Assembly (NCBI GenBank): GCA_016716385.1
Contig: JADJWL010000025.1
Location: 930,001-994,000, forward strand
DNA: 64,000 nt
Direction: 5' to 3'
From: Bryobacterales bacterium
GTDB lineage: Bacteria; Acidobacteriota; Terriglobia; Bryobacterales; Bryobacteraceae
In this document: positions 33,732-43,242 of the stretch, in pieces
Numbering within the stretch: the first letter of the stretch is position 1
Layout of the letters: each line of letters begins with the position of its first letter
Made by a program: the position numbers and the translations under genes
The notes under the pieces: model-generated
Database searches by the model: none
Told to the model about the DNA's origin: nothing
Seen by the model: the letters and a program-made list of their open reading frames with translations, nothing else

Positions 33732-36700
33732 ATGATGGCCTTGCTTCGGGTGGTGGCGCTGGTAGGGGCGCTGGTAGGGAGCGCGCTGGCGCAAAACAGC
33801 TCGGCGGTTTTCATCGACACGATCGCGGGCGCTCCGGCGACGCAGTTCGACAACCTGCCGCCGCGCGAAACACCGATCGTCCAGCCGCAGGCGGTCTGGG
33901 TCCACCCGAACAACGACATCTTTGTCGCCGACGGCAACTTCGTCGTGCGGCGCATCCGTGGCGACGAAGTCACGATTGTGGCGGGTGGCGGCAAGCTGAT
34001 CGATGACGCCGGGTCGGTGGATGCGCGAGACGCGCGGATCGACTATCCGTCCGGGCTCGTTGGGAATTCCGAAGGCGAACTCTACATTGCCGATGTGCGC
34101 CACCATCGCGTCCGCCTTCTGTCCCCCGACGGACGGATCACGACCGTCGTAGGGCGCGGCACGGCTGGATACTCAGGCGACGGCGGGCGCGCCACCGCGG
34201 CGCAACTGAATTTCCCCACCGCCCTGGCGCTCGCGCCGGACGGCGCGCTGTTTATCGCCGACACCGACAACCACGTGGTACGGCGGTACGATCCGCGGAC
34301 GCGGCTGATTACGACCGTGGCCGGAAGCGGCGAGTTCGGGTACTCGGGCGACGGCGGCCTTGCCACCAAGGCGGCCATTGGTTCGGTGCGCGGTCTTGCG
34401 GTGGATGCCGAGGGCAGCCTCTACCTGGCCGACATCGACCATTTTGTCGTCCGGCGCGTGTCACTCGATGGGTCCATTGACACCGTCGCCGGGACGGGCG
34501 AGAGTGGCGACGAGGGCGACGGCGGTCCGGCGCGGGAAGCGCAGATCGGCTCTTCGTACGGGTTGGCGTTCGATGACGAGGGGAATCTGTACATCTCAGA
34601 CAACACCCACGCGCGGGTGCGGCGGGTGTCGCCCGTTGGCATCATCACGGCCTTTGCGGGCCGCTGGGAGGCGGACAATCCCGGGGCAGAGAACCTCCCG
34701 GCGACCGATGTGTACCTCGACGGCCCCGCCGGCATCGCCTTTGACCGGATGGGCAACCTCTACATCCCGGAATCCGGGGCGCACCTGGTGCGCAAAGTGA
34801 ACGGCGCAACCGGGATCATTACCACGATTGCGGGAACGAAGAATCCCTTCGACGGCGGTCCCGCGCTGGAGGCGCCGGTCATTCAGCCGATCGCGGTCGC
34901 CGTCGATTCCAGCGGGAATCTGTTCATTGCCGATCAAGGCAATCTACGGATCCGGCGCGTCGATTCCCGGACCGGTCAGATCACGACTGTGGCGGGTGAC
35001 GGGCGGCGGAAGGGCACGCAGGGAGCGACGGAGGAGTCCCTTCCCCTTGGATTCACCTTCTCGATCGACCCGGACGGGCGGCTGCTGGTGATCGATCCTG
35101 AGTTTCAGACGCTGTTCCGTCTCGATCCGGGAACGGGCCGCCGGGTGGAACTGGCCGATTTCTCCACGGTCACGGACCTGATCCTGAGTTCGGCGATCAC
35201 AGCCGAAGACGGCACTATCTACTTCGCCGATCGCGGCAATCACATCATTGTGCGCATCCGCCCTGGCCGCGACATCGGCATTGTTGCCGGGATGGCCAGG
35301 GAGGGCTACGACGGGGACGGCGGTCCGGCCGCGGACGCGTTTTTGTACCAGCCTACCGGGTTGCTGCTGGACGGCGAAGGCCGCCTGCTGTTCTGTGATT
35401 CGGGCAACCACGTGGTTCGGGTGATCGATCTCGAAGACGAAACGATTGACGCGTTCGCCGGAGACGGCTACGACGAGAATGGCTATGACGGCTTCCCCGC
35501 CGTCCGGGCCAGCTTACGCCGCCCCATGGGGCTGGCCCGCAACCCGCACTCGAAGGCCGTCTTCATCGCCGATGAGACGGCGAACGAGATCCGCATGGTG
35601 AATGCCGATGGAATCATTTCGACGCTCGCCGGCAGCGGGCAGGTTGGCCTTGCCGGGGATGGCGGACTGGCGATCCTGGCGCGTTTCGACAGCCCGATCG
35701 GGCTGGCCTATTTCGAGGGTCAACTGCTGATCGGCGACACCTATAACTACCGGGTCCGGCGCCTCTTCGTGCGCGGGATCGACAACGTGCTGACAGTGGA
35801 CCGGGAGCGCCTGACGTTCCGTGCCGAGCAGGGGGAATCCATTCCGCCCCAACTGCTGGTGCTGAACAGCTCCTTCCCTGGCGCGACGATCTACTTCGAA
35901 GTGAGCGGCCGCACCGATTCCGGAGGCGGCTGGCTCTACGTGTGTCAACTGAATGCCGACTCCGACGACGAGTGCTCGCTCGATGGCCTGACGCCGGACA
36001 CAATGATGATCAGCGTGGACACACGCGAACTGGAACCGGGCCACTACACGGCCACCCTGTGGCTGGACGGCACCGATTCCCCCCGGATCGAGATCCCGGT
36101 AGACATGTTCATCGACTCGCCGGGGGAATCGCGCACGGTGGCGCTGTCGACCGATGTCGTGGACTTCACATTGCCCCAGGGGGCGTCGGGCAACCGCCTG
36201 GTCCGGGTGAGCAGCCGCATCCGTGCGCCGCTCGCCTGGTCGGCACGCGTGATCACGGACAGCCCGTGGCTGCGCCTGTCCCGCCTTTCGGGACAGACTC
36301 CGGCATCGGTAGAGTTCGCCGTGGACACCGAGTCGCTGACGCCCGACATCTACTTCGCCCTCGTGAGCGTGGAAGGCGAAGAAGGCGGGAGCGAACTGGC
36401 AGTGGTGGTCCTCAAAGTAACCGAGGCGCGTCCGACGCTGGAGCTGGACCGCGGAGCGATGGTCTTTGAAGCCGTGGCGGGCACGACCGCAGCGCCGGCG
36501 CAGAGCCTGCATCTGTTTAACGCCGGATCGGCCGAGATGCGCTGGGAGTTGCGGATTCCCGCCGAAGCCCGGTGGCTGCATGCGTCGTCCCTCGGTGGAG
36601 TGATTCCTCCGGGTGGTGCGCCTGCGCGCACGAACTTCACGGTGGATGTCGCGAGCCTGGAAGCTGGTGTCTACGAGGCGCGCGTCACGGTGGAAGCGGC

Positions 36701-38039
36701 CGGAACGGCGCACGAGCTGGCGGCGCTACGGTCGCCGCAGACGCTGCTTGTCCGGGTACGGGTAGCACCGCCCGGCACGCCCGCCGGACCCGTGTTCGAC
36801 CGCACGGCGCTCGCGTTCGTCGGCTTGCCAGGCCAGCGCATCAGCGACCAGCGGATCTCGCTCACCAGCACAGGCGGTCCGCTCACGTTCACGAGTTCGG
36901 TCCGGACCGAAGGCGGCCGGTGGCTCACGGTGTCTCCCGCCAGCGGGACCGTGCCTTCTTCGTCGCAGGGCTACACGCTGCAATACCAGGTGCAGACCGG
37001 CGAGTTGACCGAAGGCGTGTACAACGGTACCGTGACCTACGCCTTCTCTGACGGCACGGTTCGGGAGATTTCGGTGACGGCAATCCTGCGGACGCCGGGC
37101 GGCGAGTCCGACCGCAGCCGGCCCGGACGGCGGCAGAGCGGATGCTCTCCGGCGCAGCAGGTGATCGTGGCGCCGACGCTGAGCAACAACTTCTCGCTGA
37201 CCATCGGCTGGCCGCAGGTGCTTCGCGTCCAACTCTACGACGACTGCGGTGCGCCGCTCACGTCGAGCACAGTGAACGCGACGTTCAACAACGGCGACGC
37301 GCCCCTGGTGCTCACCAATCTGCGAAACGGCGAGTATACGGCTACCTGGACGCCATCCTCGGCCGCCGAAAGCGTGGCGGTGACGCTCCGCGCGCTCGGC
37401 GCCGATCTGGAAACGGCGGAATGGCAGTCCCTCGGACGCATCCGGGTTTCCGAGGGAGACGGCCCGCCAGTGCTGCTCGCCGGCGGAGTGATGAATGCCG
37501 CCAGCCGCCGCACGACGTCCCTGATCGCGCCGATGGAGCGCCTGATCGTGCGCGGCGCGAACTTCCCCAGCGAGCCGTCGGAGGCGTTTGTGCTGATCAA
37601 CGGCCAGCCGGTCGACGTGTTGGCGGCATCGCCCGACGAACTCCAGGTGATCGTTCCGGCGGAGGTCGCCGATGCGCCTTCCGCGGCCATCCTGGTCGGC
37701 GCGCGCGGGTTCTATACGACTCCGGAGATCCTGACGGTGACCGATGCGCACCCGGGACTCTATCCGCTGCCGGAAGAGACTGTGGCGCGCGCAGGGGAGT
37801 CGCTCACGGTCCGCGCGACCGGGCTAGGTATGTTCGATGAAGAAGGGAAGCCGCATCACCCCATCGAAGTGTCTGTGGGGGACCGCGCCGCCGCCGTCGA
37901 GGATGTGACTGCGGTTGAGGATGAGGCGGGCGTCTATGCGATCCGCCTGCGGATTCCCGAGGGCGTGTCCGGCGCCGCCGGGATCACCGTGCTCCAGGAC
38001 AAGGTCACCAGTAACACGGTCCTTGTCCGCGTCGACTAG
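33732..38039 (+). CDS. Giant secreted NHL-repeat / BACON-like / Solibacter C-terminal domain protein
   Basis: A 1435-residue exported protein. The signal peptide (MMALLRVVALVGALVGSALAQ) is followed by about ten NHL blades (roughly 40-690) with the recurrent pattern FIADxxNHVVRR and GYSGDGGxA. Next come several BACON-like Ig sandwiches (about 690-1120), each with a WLxxSxxxGxxP-type core (PWLRLSRLSGQTPAS, RWLTVSPASGTVPSS). The end resembles the Solibacter-type C-terminal domain found on many secreted proteins of that lineage (GGVMNAASRRTTSLIAP, DELQVIVPAEVA, GESLTVRATGLGMFDEEG). Such proteins probably bind carbohydrates or other surface ligands. No catalytic motif is visible. The gene is monocistronic, ending one base before a convergent small membrane protein gene. 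Confidence 0.92.
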   Translation: MMALLRVVALVGALVGSALAQNSSAVFIDTIAGAPATQFDNLPPRETPIVQPQAVWVHPNNDIFVADGNFVVRRIRGDEVTIVAGGGKLIDDAGSVDARDARIDYPSGLVGNSEGELYIADVRHHRVRLLSPDGRITTVVGRGTAGYSGDGGRATAAQLNFPTALALAPDGALFIADTDNHVVRRYDPRTRLITTVAGSGEFGYSGDGGLATKAAIGSVRGLAVDAEGSLYLADIDHFVVRRVSLDGSIDTVAGTGESGDEGDGGPAREAQIGSSYGLAFDDEGNLYISDNTHARVRRVSPVGIITAFAGRWEADNPGAENLPATDVYLDGPAGIAFDRMGNLYIPESGAHLVRKVNGATGIITTIAGTKNPFDGGPALEAPVIQPIAVAVDSSGNLFIADQGNLRIRRVDSRTGQITTVAGDGRRKGTQGATEESLPLGFTFSIDPDGRLLVIDPEFQTLFRLDPGTGRRVELADFSTVTDLILSSAITAEDGTIYFADRGNHIIVRIRPGRDIGIVAGMAREGYDGDGGPAADAFLYQPTGLLLDGEGRLLFCDSGNHVVRVIDLEDETIDAFAGDGYDENGYDGFPAVRASLRRPMGLARNPHSKAVFIADETANEIRMVNADGIISTLAGSGQVGLAGDGGLAILARFDSPIGLAYFEGQLLIGDTYNYRVRRLFVRGIDNVLTVDRERLTFRAEQGESIPPQLLVLNSSFPGATIYFEVSGRTDSGGGWLYVCQLNADSDDECSLDGLTPDTMMISVDTRELEPGHYTATLWLDGTDSPRIEIPVDMFIDSPGESRTVALSTDVVDFTLPQGASGNRLVRVSSRIRAPLAWSARVITDSPWLRLSRLSGQTPASVEFAVDTESLTPDIYFALVSVEGEEGGSELAVVVLKVTEARPTLELDRGAMVFEAVAGTTAAPAQSLHLFNAGSAEMRWELRIPAEARWLHASSLGGVIPPGGAPARTNFTVDVASLEAGVYEARVTVEAAGTAHELAALRSPQTLLVRVRVAPPGTPAGPVFDRTALAFVGLPGQRISDQRISLTSTGGPLTFTSSVRTEGGRWLTVSPASGTVPSSSQGYTLQYQVQTGELTEGVYNGTVTYAFSDGTVREISVTAILRTPGGESDRSRPGRRQSGCSPAQQVIVAPTLSNNFSLTIGWPQVLRVQLYDDCGAPLTSSTVNATFNNGDAPLVLTNLRNGEYTATWTPSSAAESVAVTLRALGADLETAEWQSLGRIRVSEGDGPPVLLAGGVMNAASRRTTSLIAPMERLIVRGANFPSEPSEAFVLINGQPVDVLAASPDELQVIVPAEVADAPSAAILVGARGFYTTPEILTVTDAHPGLYPLPEETVARAGESLTVRATGLGMFDEEGKPHHPIEVSVGDRAAAVEDVTAVEDEAGVYAIRLRIPEGVSGAAGITVLQDKVTSNTVLVRVD

Positions 38040-38040
38040 G

Positions 38041-38232
38041 TCAGTGCGCCCGCAGCAGCCGGGCGGGCAAGGTGATCAGCGCCCGAATGAATTCCAGGAC
38101 GCCTCCCACCGCGATCCCGACCAGCCGGAATGGCAGCAGCAACAGCCATACGAGCGGGTAGAGCACCAGTGCCAGCAGGGCCAGCGGCCAGCACAGGATG
38201 AACAGGATACACCACAGCAGGAATTTGACCAT
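38041..38232 (-). CDS. Small membrane protein of unknown function
   Basis: A 63-residue, very hydrophobic protein with two or three membrane segments (KFLLWCILFILCWPLALLAL, PLVWLLLLPFRLVGIAVGG) and a basic tail (ARLLRAH). It has no known domain. A TATCCT box lies 8 bases before its ATG. The regular hydrophobic pattern and tidy placement between two genes support it as real. Confidence 0.7.
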   Translation of the reverse strand: MVKFLLWCILFILCWPLALLALVLYPLVWLLLLPFRLVGIAVGGVLEFIRALITLPARLLRAH

Positions 38233-38240
38233 CGCACTTG

Positions 38241-38246
38241 AGGATA
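38241..38246 (-). promoter_or_regulatory. Putative -10 box (TATCCT) of the small membrane protein gene
   Basis: TATCCT reads from 38246 to 38241, 8 bases before the ATG at 38232. Confidence 0.35.
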
Positions 38247-38285
38247 CGCAAACCGTGCGGGTCGAGTTCCGAAAACCGGCGATGT

Positions 38286-38291
38286 TATAGT
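38286..38291 (+). promoter_or_regulatory. Putative -10 box (TATAGT) of the S9 peptidase gene
   Basis: TATAGT lies 6 bases before the ATG at 38298, and the gap has no ribosome site. This suggests leaderless initiation and supports that ATG over one at 38238. Confidence 0.4.
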
Positions 38292-38297
38292 CGGCCT

Positions 38298-40367
38298 ATG
38301 GTCTGGATCCGGCTCGCTGTTGCCGCCTGTCTGCTCGTCCCAGCCTTCGCGGGACCCCATCGGATCACCCACGAGCGCATGTGGCTGATGAAGCGCACTG
38401 GCGCGCCGCAGCCGAGCCCGGACGGCAAGTGGGTCGTCGTGCCGGTGGCCGAGCCGGCCTACGCGCCGGATGGGGAGAGGCGCGACTTGTGGCTGCTGCC
38501 CGCCGACGGTAGCGCGGCGCCGCGGCAGATCACGTTTACGCGGGCGGGCGAGAGCGGGGTGGCCTGGAGCCCGGACAGCCGCCAGATTGCTTTCAGCACG
38601 AGGCGCGACGGGGATACGGAAGCTCAGATCTACGTGCTCGACATCGCCGGCGGCGGGGAGGCGGTGCGGGTTACGAACCTCTCTACCGGTGCTTCGGACC
38701 CGCGCTGGAGTCCCGATGGCAAGCGGCTGCTGTTCAACAGCTCGGTGTATCCGGGTGCGGCCGACGATGCGGCCAACCGCAGGATCGCCGCCGACCGGGC
38801 GGCACGGAAGTACAGCGCGCGGGTGTTCAACGGATTTCCGATCCGCTATTGGGACAAGTGGCTCGACGACCGCCAGGTCCACCTTTTTGTGCAAGCCGCT
38901 GAGCCAGGCGCGGAGCCGAGAGACCTGCTGGCCGGGACGCAACTCGCCGCGGGTCCCGGTTTTGGCGGAAGCCGTGGCATCGCGGGCGAGAGTGTCCAAG
39001 CCGCCTGGACTCCGGATTCCACGCAGATCGTCTTCGGCGCCACGACGGAGCGGCACCACTCCGCTCGCGCGATCACCCCCTTCCACTTGTGGGCGGTTCC
39101 CGCGAGCGGCGGCGAACCGCGCCGTCTGACCTCCGGCGAAGACTCCTACGACAAGCCCGAGTTTTCCAAGGACGGCGCGTTCCTGTACTGCGAATACGCG
39201 CCGCACAGCGAATTCGTCTTCAACAACAACCGCGTCGCGCGGTTTTCCTGGAGGGACGGGGTTACCGGTGACCGGACGATCGTCTCGGCCGGCCTCGATC
39301 GGAATGTCGATGCGTTTGCCCTCGCGCCGGATGGAAGAACGGTCTACGTCTTGGCCGGGGATGCCGGGCACGACCGGATCTTTGCGCTTCCGTCTGCAGG
39401 CGGCGCCCCGCGCCCCGTTTTCGAAGCGGCGGCAGGCAACTACGCGAACCTCGGCGTGGCCGGGACGGCGATCATCGCCACCTGGGAGAGCGCCGCGCAT
39501 CCGCCGGAGGTGGTGCGGATCGACCCAGGCGCCCGGGAGCACCGGCAACTGACCCGCTTCGCCGCCCCGGCAGCCGGCGCCATCGACCTGCCGCCGCTGC
39601 GCGAGTTCTGGTTCACCAGCAAGCGCGGCAAGAAGATCCACAGCTTCCTGGCGCTGCCGCCCGCTTTCGATGAGAACCGCAAGTATCCGCTGCTCGTGTT
39701 GATGCACGGTGGCCCGCATGCCATGTGGAAGGACCAGTTCGTGATCCGCTGGAACTACCATCTGTTGGCGGCGCCGGGATACGTGGTGTTGCTGACCAAC
39801 TACACGGGCTCGACCGGGTTCGGCGAGTCATTCGCGCGCCAGATTCAGGGTGACCCGCTGAAGGGGCCGGGCGAAGAGATCGTCGAGGCGGCGCACGAAG
39901 CGGCGCGCCGCTTCTCGTTCATCGACGGCGAGAAGCAGGCGGCCGCGGGCGCCAGTTACGGCGGCCACCTGGCCAACTGGATGCAGGCGACGACCACCCA
40001 CTTCAAGTGTCTGATCGGCCATGCCGGTCTGATCAGCCTGGAAGGACAGTGGGCCACAAGCGACGTGATCTATCACCGGGAGGTCAACAACGGGGGACCG
40101 CCCTGGGAGGGCTCGCCGGTGTGGAACGACCAAAGCCCAATCCAGTTCGCGAAGAATTTCCGCACCCCGATGCTGCTCACCGTCGGCGAGAAGGACTACC
40201 GGGTCCCGATGAATGAGACGCTGGCTGCGTGGAGCGTCCTGCAGCGGCTGAACATCCCCAGCCGGCTGATCGTGTTCCCGGAGGCGAACCACTGGATCCA
40301 GCGTGGCGAAGACAGCCGGTTCTTCTACGAGCAGGTCCATGCCTGGCTGGGCGAGTACCTGCGTTGA
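38298..40367 (+). CDS. S9-family (prolyl oligopeptidase-type) serine peptidase, secreted
   Basis: A 689-residue exported peptidase of the DPP-IV/acylaminoacyl-peptidase group, likely to cleave short peptides outside the cytoplasm. The signal peptide is MVWIRLAVAACLLVPAFA. PD40 propeller blades fill about residues 25-420 (GVAWSPDSRQIAFSTRRDGD). An alpha/beta-hydrolase domain follows with Ser553 in GASYGGHLANW, Asp633 in GEKDYRVPMNE and His665 in PEANHWI. The catalytic triad is intact. The start at 38298 is preferred because it opens the signal peptide. The Tat RidA gene starts 41 bases downstream with its own strong ribosome site. Confidence 0.95.
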   Translation: MVWIRLAVAACLLVPAFAGPHRITHERMWLMKRTGAPQPSPDGKWVVVPVAEPAYAPDGERRDLWLLPADGSAAPRQITFTRAGESGVAWSPDSRQIAFSTRRDGDTEAQIYVLDIAGGGEAVRVTNLSTGASDPRWSPDGKRLLFNSSVYPGAADDAANRRIAADRAARKYSARVFNGFPIRYWDKWLDDRQVHLFVQAAEPGAEPRDLLAGTQLAAGPGFGGSRGIAGESVQAAWTPDSTQIVFGATTERHHSARAITPFHLWAVPASGGEPRRLTSGEDSYDKPEFSKDGAFLYCEYAPHSEFVFNNNRVARFSWRDGVTGDRTIVSAGLDRNVDAFALAPDGRTVYVLAGDAGHDRIFALPSAGGAPRPVFEAAAGNYANLGVAGTAIIATWESAAHPPEVVRIDPGAREHRQLTRFAAPAAGAIDLPPLREFWFTSKRGKKIHSFLALPPAFDENRKYPLLVLMHGGPHAMWKDQFVIRWNYHLLAAPGYVVLLTNYTGSTGFGESFARQIQGDPLKGPGEEIVEAAHEAARRFSFIDGEKQAAAGASYGGHLANWMQATTTHFKCLIGHAGLISLEGQWATSDVIYHREVNNGGPPWEGSPVWNDQSPIQFAKNFRTPMLLTVGEKDYRVPMNETLAAWSVLQRLNIPSRLIVFPEANHWIQRGEDSRFFYEQVHAWLGEYLR

Positions 40368-40408
40368 CGGTGTATACTGGCCGCAATCCCCTGAGGGAGG
40401 TTCATATT

Positions 40409-40873
40409 ATGGCAGACAAGAGACGCGATTTCGTGAAGACCGCCGTGGGCATGGGGGCGGGCGCCTCGATGGCGGCCATGGCCATGGCCGCCGAAAAGGG
40501 CGCGCGCCGCGAAAAAGTCGCCGGCGGCGTCCGGCTGGGCAATCTGTACTTCAGTTCGGGCCTGACGGCGGTCCGGCCGGAAGCCCGCCAGGACCCGCTG
40601 GCGTTCGGCGGCGACGTGGCGGAGCAGACCGAGAAGATCATGGAAATGCACAAGAAGAATCTCGAGTCGATGGGTTCTTCTCTCGATAATGTGCTGAAGG
40701 TCGTGGTCCTGATGGCCGACGTCAAGACCGAGAAGCCCGCGATGAACAAGGCGTACGCGAAGTTCTTTCCGAAGGACCCGCCGGCGCGGTCCGCCTACGG
40801 CGTGGAGTTCCCCGACGTGGCCACTCGCGTCGAAATTGAGATTGTGGCCTGGATTCCCGACCGGGCGTCCTAA
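40409..40873 (+). CDS. RidA-family protein with Tat signal
   Basis: A 154-residue member of the Rid/YjgF family, whose best-known members hydrolyse reactive enamine/imine products of PLP enzymes. The family core is present: LYFSSGLTAV, EKIMEMHKKNLESMGSSLDN, and PARSAYGV with the conserved substrate-binding Arg. The N-terminus MADKRRDFVKTAVGMGAG is a twin-arginine signal, so the protein is predicted to be exported, which is uncommon for this family. The ATG at 40409 is fixed by AGGGAGG 8 bases upstream. TATACT at 40374-40379 could be its -10 box. The family assignment is firm; the export is inferred from the signal. Confidence 0.9.
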   Translation: MADKRRDFVKTAVGMGAGASMAAMAMAAEKGARREKVAGGVRLGNLYFSSGLTAVRPEARQDPLAFGGDVAEQTEKIMEMHKKNLESMGSSLDNVLKVVVLMADVKTEKPAMNKAYAKFFPKDPPARSAYGVEFPDVATRVEIEIVAWIPDRAS

Positions 40874-40885
40874 TCATCTTCCGTT

Positions 40886-40919
40886 GACGCGCAGCCTGGG
40901 CGTGAGTCCGGGCTGCGTC
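40886..40919 (+). terminator. Terminator-like hairpin after the RidA gene
   Basis: GACGC and AGCC (40886-40896, with a two-base bulge) pair with GGCT and GCGTC (40911-40919), leaving a 14-base loop. The run after it is TCCTTCC rather than a true U-tract. It sits 8 bases before the next ATG, so it could terminate, attenuate or mask that gene's ribosome site. Confidence 0.45.
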
Positions 40920-40926
40920 TCCTTCC

Positions 40927-42534
40927 ATGGCTTCTAGACGATCTGGCAAGGTTCGTGTCGCGGCCAGTGAGCCGGCAGTGCGTCCGTGGCCGCCGGAGCT
41001 TGCGGTCCGCGTGGCATGGTTTGCAATCGCCGCCGGATTTCTCGTCCGCGCCTACCTGTCGGCGACAAACTTCCTCAACGCCGACGAGGTCCTGCATCTG
41101 CTCAAGATCGAAGGCCCCGGGTGGGCCGGTGCGATGCAGGTGGCGGGCCACGGCCACCCGCCGTTCCACTTGCTGGCAGTCAACGCAACGCTCACCCTGT
41201 TTGGCCGTTCCGAGTTCTCGCTGCGTCTCCCGTCGCTGCTGGCCGGAGGCATCCTCATCTGGCTCGCTTACCGGTGGATGAGCGCTGTCGCGGGCCGGAC
41301 AGCGGGGGCGGTTGCGGCCATCGTGTTCGCCGCCCTGCACGCGGCCATCGTGCTGGCGGCGGAAGTGCGCGATTACAGCATTGCGCTCTGCTTCGCGGCC
41401 GCGAGCCTATTTGCTTTCGAACGTGCAGTGCGGCAGGATCGCCGGTATTGGCTGGTCCTCTCCGGCGTCTTCGCCGGTCTGATGCTGTTTACCGAGTTTG
41501 TGATGGCGATCTTCGCCGTTGCGTTGGGCCTCTACGCGCTGGCGCGCCTGGCTTCGCTTGGGTTCCCGCGCCGGATCGCGGGATTCTGGGCCGCCGGGCA
41601 GGCGCTGGCCGGTGTGACCGGCGTCGCAATCTACTTTGCCTATCTGTACCGGACCGGCGCCGGTGGCGGCGTCGGCCGCGGCATGCGCGGCGGTTACCTC
41701 CGTCACTGGTTCCTGCAGCCTGGGGGCAGTTTCCCGGACTTCGCATGGCGCAACACGGTCGAGTTCTTTTCGTATTCGTTCGGATCGCATCCGGCGGGCT
41801 GGATCGCCCTGGCGCTCTTCGCCGCCGGCTGCTGGCTGGCCTGGCAGCGGGACCGTCCGCTACTGGTCCTTCTGCTCGCACCGTTCGTGCTGGGCATTGG
41901 CGCGGCGTCCGCTGGCGTGCTGCCGTACGGCGGATCGCGGCACACCGCCTACGGCATTCTGTCCGCCGCCGCCGGTGTGTGTCTACCTCTCGCCGGGATC
42001 GCCCGCTGGCGTCCCAAGCCATTCCTGGCGGGTGCGGCCGCCTTGGGCTCGCTGCTCTACGCCACCGCTTCGTATGACTCGTGGTTCATCCCCCGGCCGA
42101 ACCAGCGGGTCAGCATGATTCGGGACGCGATCGCGTACCTGCGGGAATCGGTGCCTCCGGAAGGCGTTGTGTTTGTGACCGGCCAAGGGTGGCAAACGCT
42201 GGGATATTACCTGGGCCCGGACCCGAACCTGACCATTGCCGAAATGGCCGGCCTGCCCGTGACCTATCGCAGCAACCTGGCTGTTGCGTCGCTGTTCAAC
42301 TGGTCGCCGAGCCCCAGCACGTTTCTGAGCGCTTACGGCGAGTGGCGCCGGAAGATGCCCAAGGACACGCAGGTCTGGGTCTTCGACGCGGGTTGGGACA
42401 CGAACCTGGCCACCGGAATTCGGCGAGACTACCCGCAGTTGAACCTCGTGGGGCTGCGCATGTTCGGGACACACGTCTCGGTCTTCCGGGCGCCGAATGT
42501 TTCGGTTCAGGCTCAGCCGCCGGCCGGTCGCTAA
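40927..42534 (+). CDS. GT-C type membrane glycosyltransferase (PMT/GT39-like)
   Basis: A 535-residue polytopic inner-membrane protein with about ten hydrophobic segments (AWFAIAAGFLVRAYLSA, LPSLLAGGILIWLAYRW, FAGLMLFTEFVMAIFAVALG, WIALALFAAGCWLAW). The first extracytoplasmic loop contains the acidic pair in NFLNADEVLHLL that GT-C enzymes use with a polyprenyl-phosphate sugar donor. Such enzymes glycosylate proteins or lipid-linked glycans at the outer face of the membrane. Acceptor and sugar are unknown. Its basic N-terminus precedes the first membrane helix directly. Confidence 0.87.
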   Translation: MASRRSGKVRVAASEPAVRPWPPELAVRVAWFAIAAGFLVRAYLSATNFLNADEVLHLLKIEGPGWAGAMQVAGHGHPPFHLLAVNATLTLFGRSEFSLRLPSLLAGGILIWLAYRWMSAVAGRTAGAVAAIVFAALHAAIVLAAEVRDYSIALCFAAASLFAFERAVRQDRRYWLVLSGVFAGLMLFTEFVMAIFAVALGLYALARLASLGFPRRIAGFWAAGQALAGVTGVAIYFAYLYRTGAGGGVGRGMRGGYLRHWFLQPGGSFPDFAWRNTVEFFSYSFGSHPAGWIALALFAAGCWLAWQRDRPLLVLLLAPFVLGIGAASAGVLPYGGSRHTAYGILSAAAGVCLPLAGIARWRPKPFLAGAAALGSLLYATASYDSWFIPRPNQRVSMIRDAIAYLRESVPPEGVVFVTGQGWQTLGYYLGPDPNLTIAEMAGLPVTYRSNLAVASLFNWSPSPSTFLSAYGEWRRKMPKDTQVWVFDAGWDTNLATGIRRDYPQLNLVGLRMFGTHVSVFRAPNVSVQAQPPAGR

Positions 42535-42569
42535 ATTGTTGCCTGGGTGCATCGCCCGGCATCCATCGC

Positions 42570-42575
42570 TACGAT
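42570..42575 (+). promoter_or_regulatory. Putative -10 box (TACGAT) of the methyltransferase gene
   Basis: TACGAT lies 7 bases before ATG 42583. It overlaps an alternative ATG at 42574, which favours the later start. Confidence 0.3.
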
Positions 42576-42582
42576 GGGAACA

Positions 42583-43242
42583 ATGTTCCGCATTCTGTTG
42601 ATCCCGCTGCTGGCGGTTTGCTTATGGTCGCAGGAGACCCACCCTGCCACGGGGAGACGGATCGCCCCGGTCATGGGGTTTGGCGGCGCGGACTGGCTGG
42701 TCCGGCCCGAACGCGTCGAAGAAGAAGAGCCGGACAAAGCGCTCGACGCCATCGGGATCGCCGCGGGCTCGACCGTGGGAGACGTCGGCGCGGGCGTGGG
42801 CTATTTCACCTGGCGCCTGGCGGAACGCGTCGGACCCAAGGGCAAGGTGTACGCCAACGACATCCAGCCGAGAATGATCGAGGCTCTCAAGCGCAACCTG
42901 GCGGCGCGGGACATAACGAACGTCGAGGCCATCCTGAGCACCCCGGACGATCCCAGGCTGCCCGCGCGCTCACTCGACCTGATCCTAATGGTCGATGTGT
43001 ACCATGAGTTCGCGCGGCCGGAAGTCATGCTGCGGAAGATGCGCGCGGCGCTGAAACCGGATGGCCGCCTGGTCCTGCTCGAATACCGCAAAGAAGATCC
43101 GAACGTGCCGATCCGCCACGAGCACAAGATGTCCGTGCCGGAAGTGAAGGCCGAAATCGAACCGGAAGGCTTCCGCCTGGAAAAAGTGATCGGCACGCTG
43201 CCGCGGCAGCACATTCTCATCTTCCGGCCGAGCGTTCAGTAG
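42583..43242 (+). CDS. Class I SAM-dependent methyltransferase with N-terminal signal peptide
   Basis: A 219-residue protein with a signal-like start (MFRILLIPLLAVCLWSQ) followed by a complete Rossmann methyltransferase: motif I VGDVGAGVGYFTWRLAE, the acidic end of strand 2 (VYANDIQPRM), motif IV LDLILMVDVYHEF and LKPDGRLVLLEY. The family transfers a methyl group from SAM, which is a cytoplasmic cofactor, so a cleavable signal is odd; it could instead be a membrane anchor. Related predicted secreted methyltransferases exist in several soil bacteria, but the substrate is unknown. Alternative starts are at 42574 and 42547. The 3' end overlaps the convergent dehydrogenase gene by 7 bases. Confidence 0.88.
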   Translation: MFRILLIPLLAVCLWSQETHPATGRRIAPVMGFGGADWLVRPERVEEEEPDKALDAIGIAAGSTVGDVGAGVGYFTWRLAERVGPKGKVYANDIQPRMIEALKRNLAARDITNVEAILSTPDDPRLPARSLDLILMVDVYHEFARPEVMLRKMRAALKPDGRLVLLEYRKEDPNVPIRHEHKMSVPEVKAEIEPEGFRLEKVIGTLPRQHILIFRPSVQ

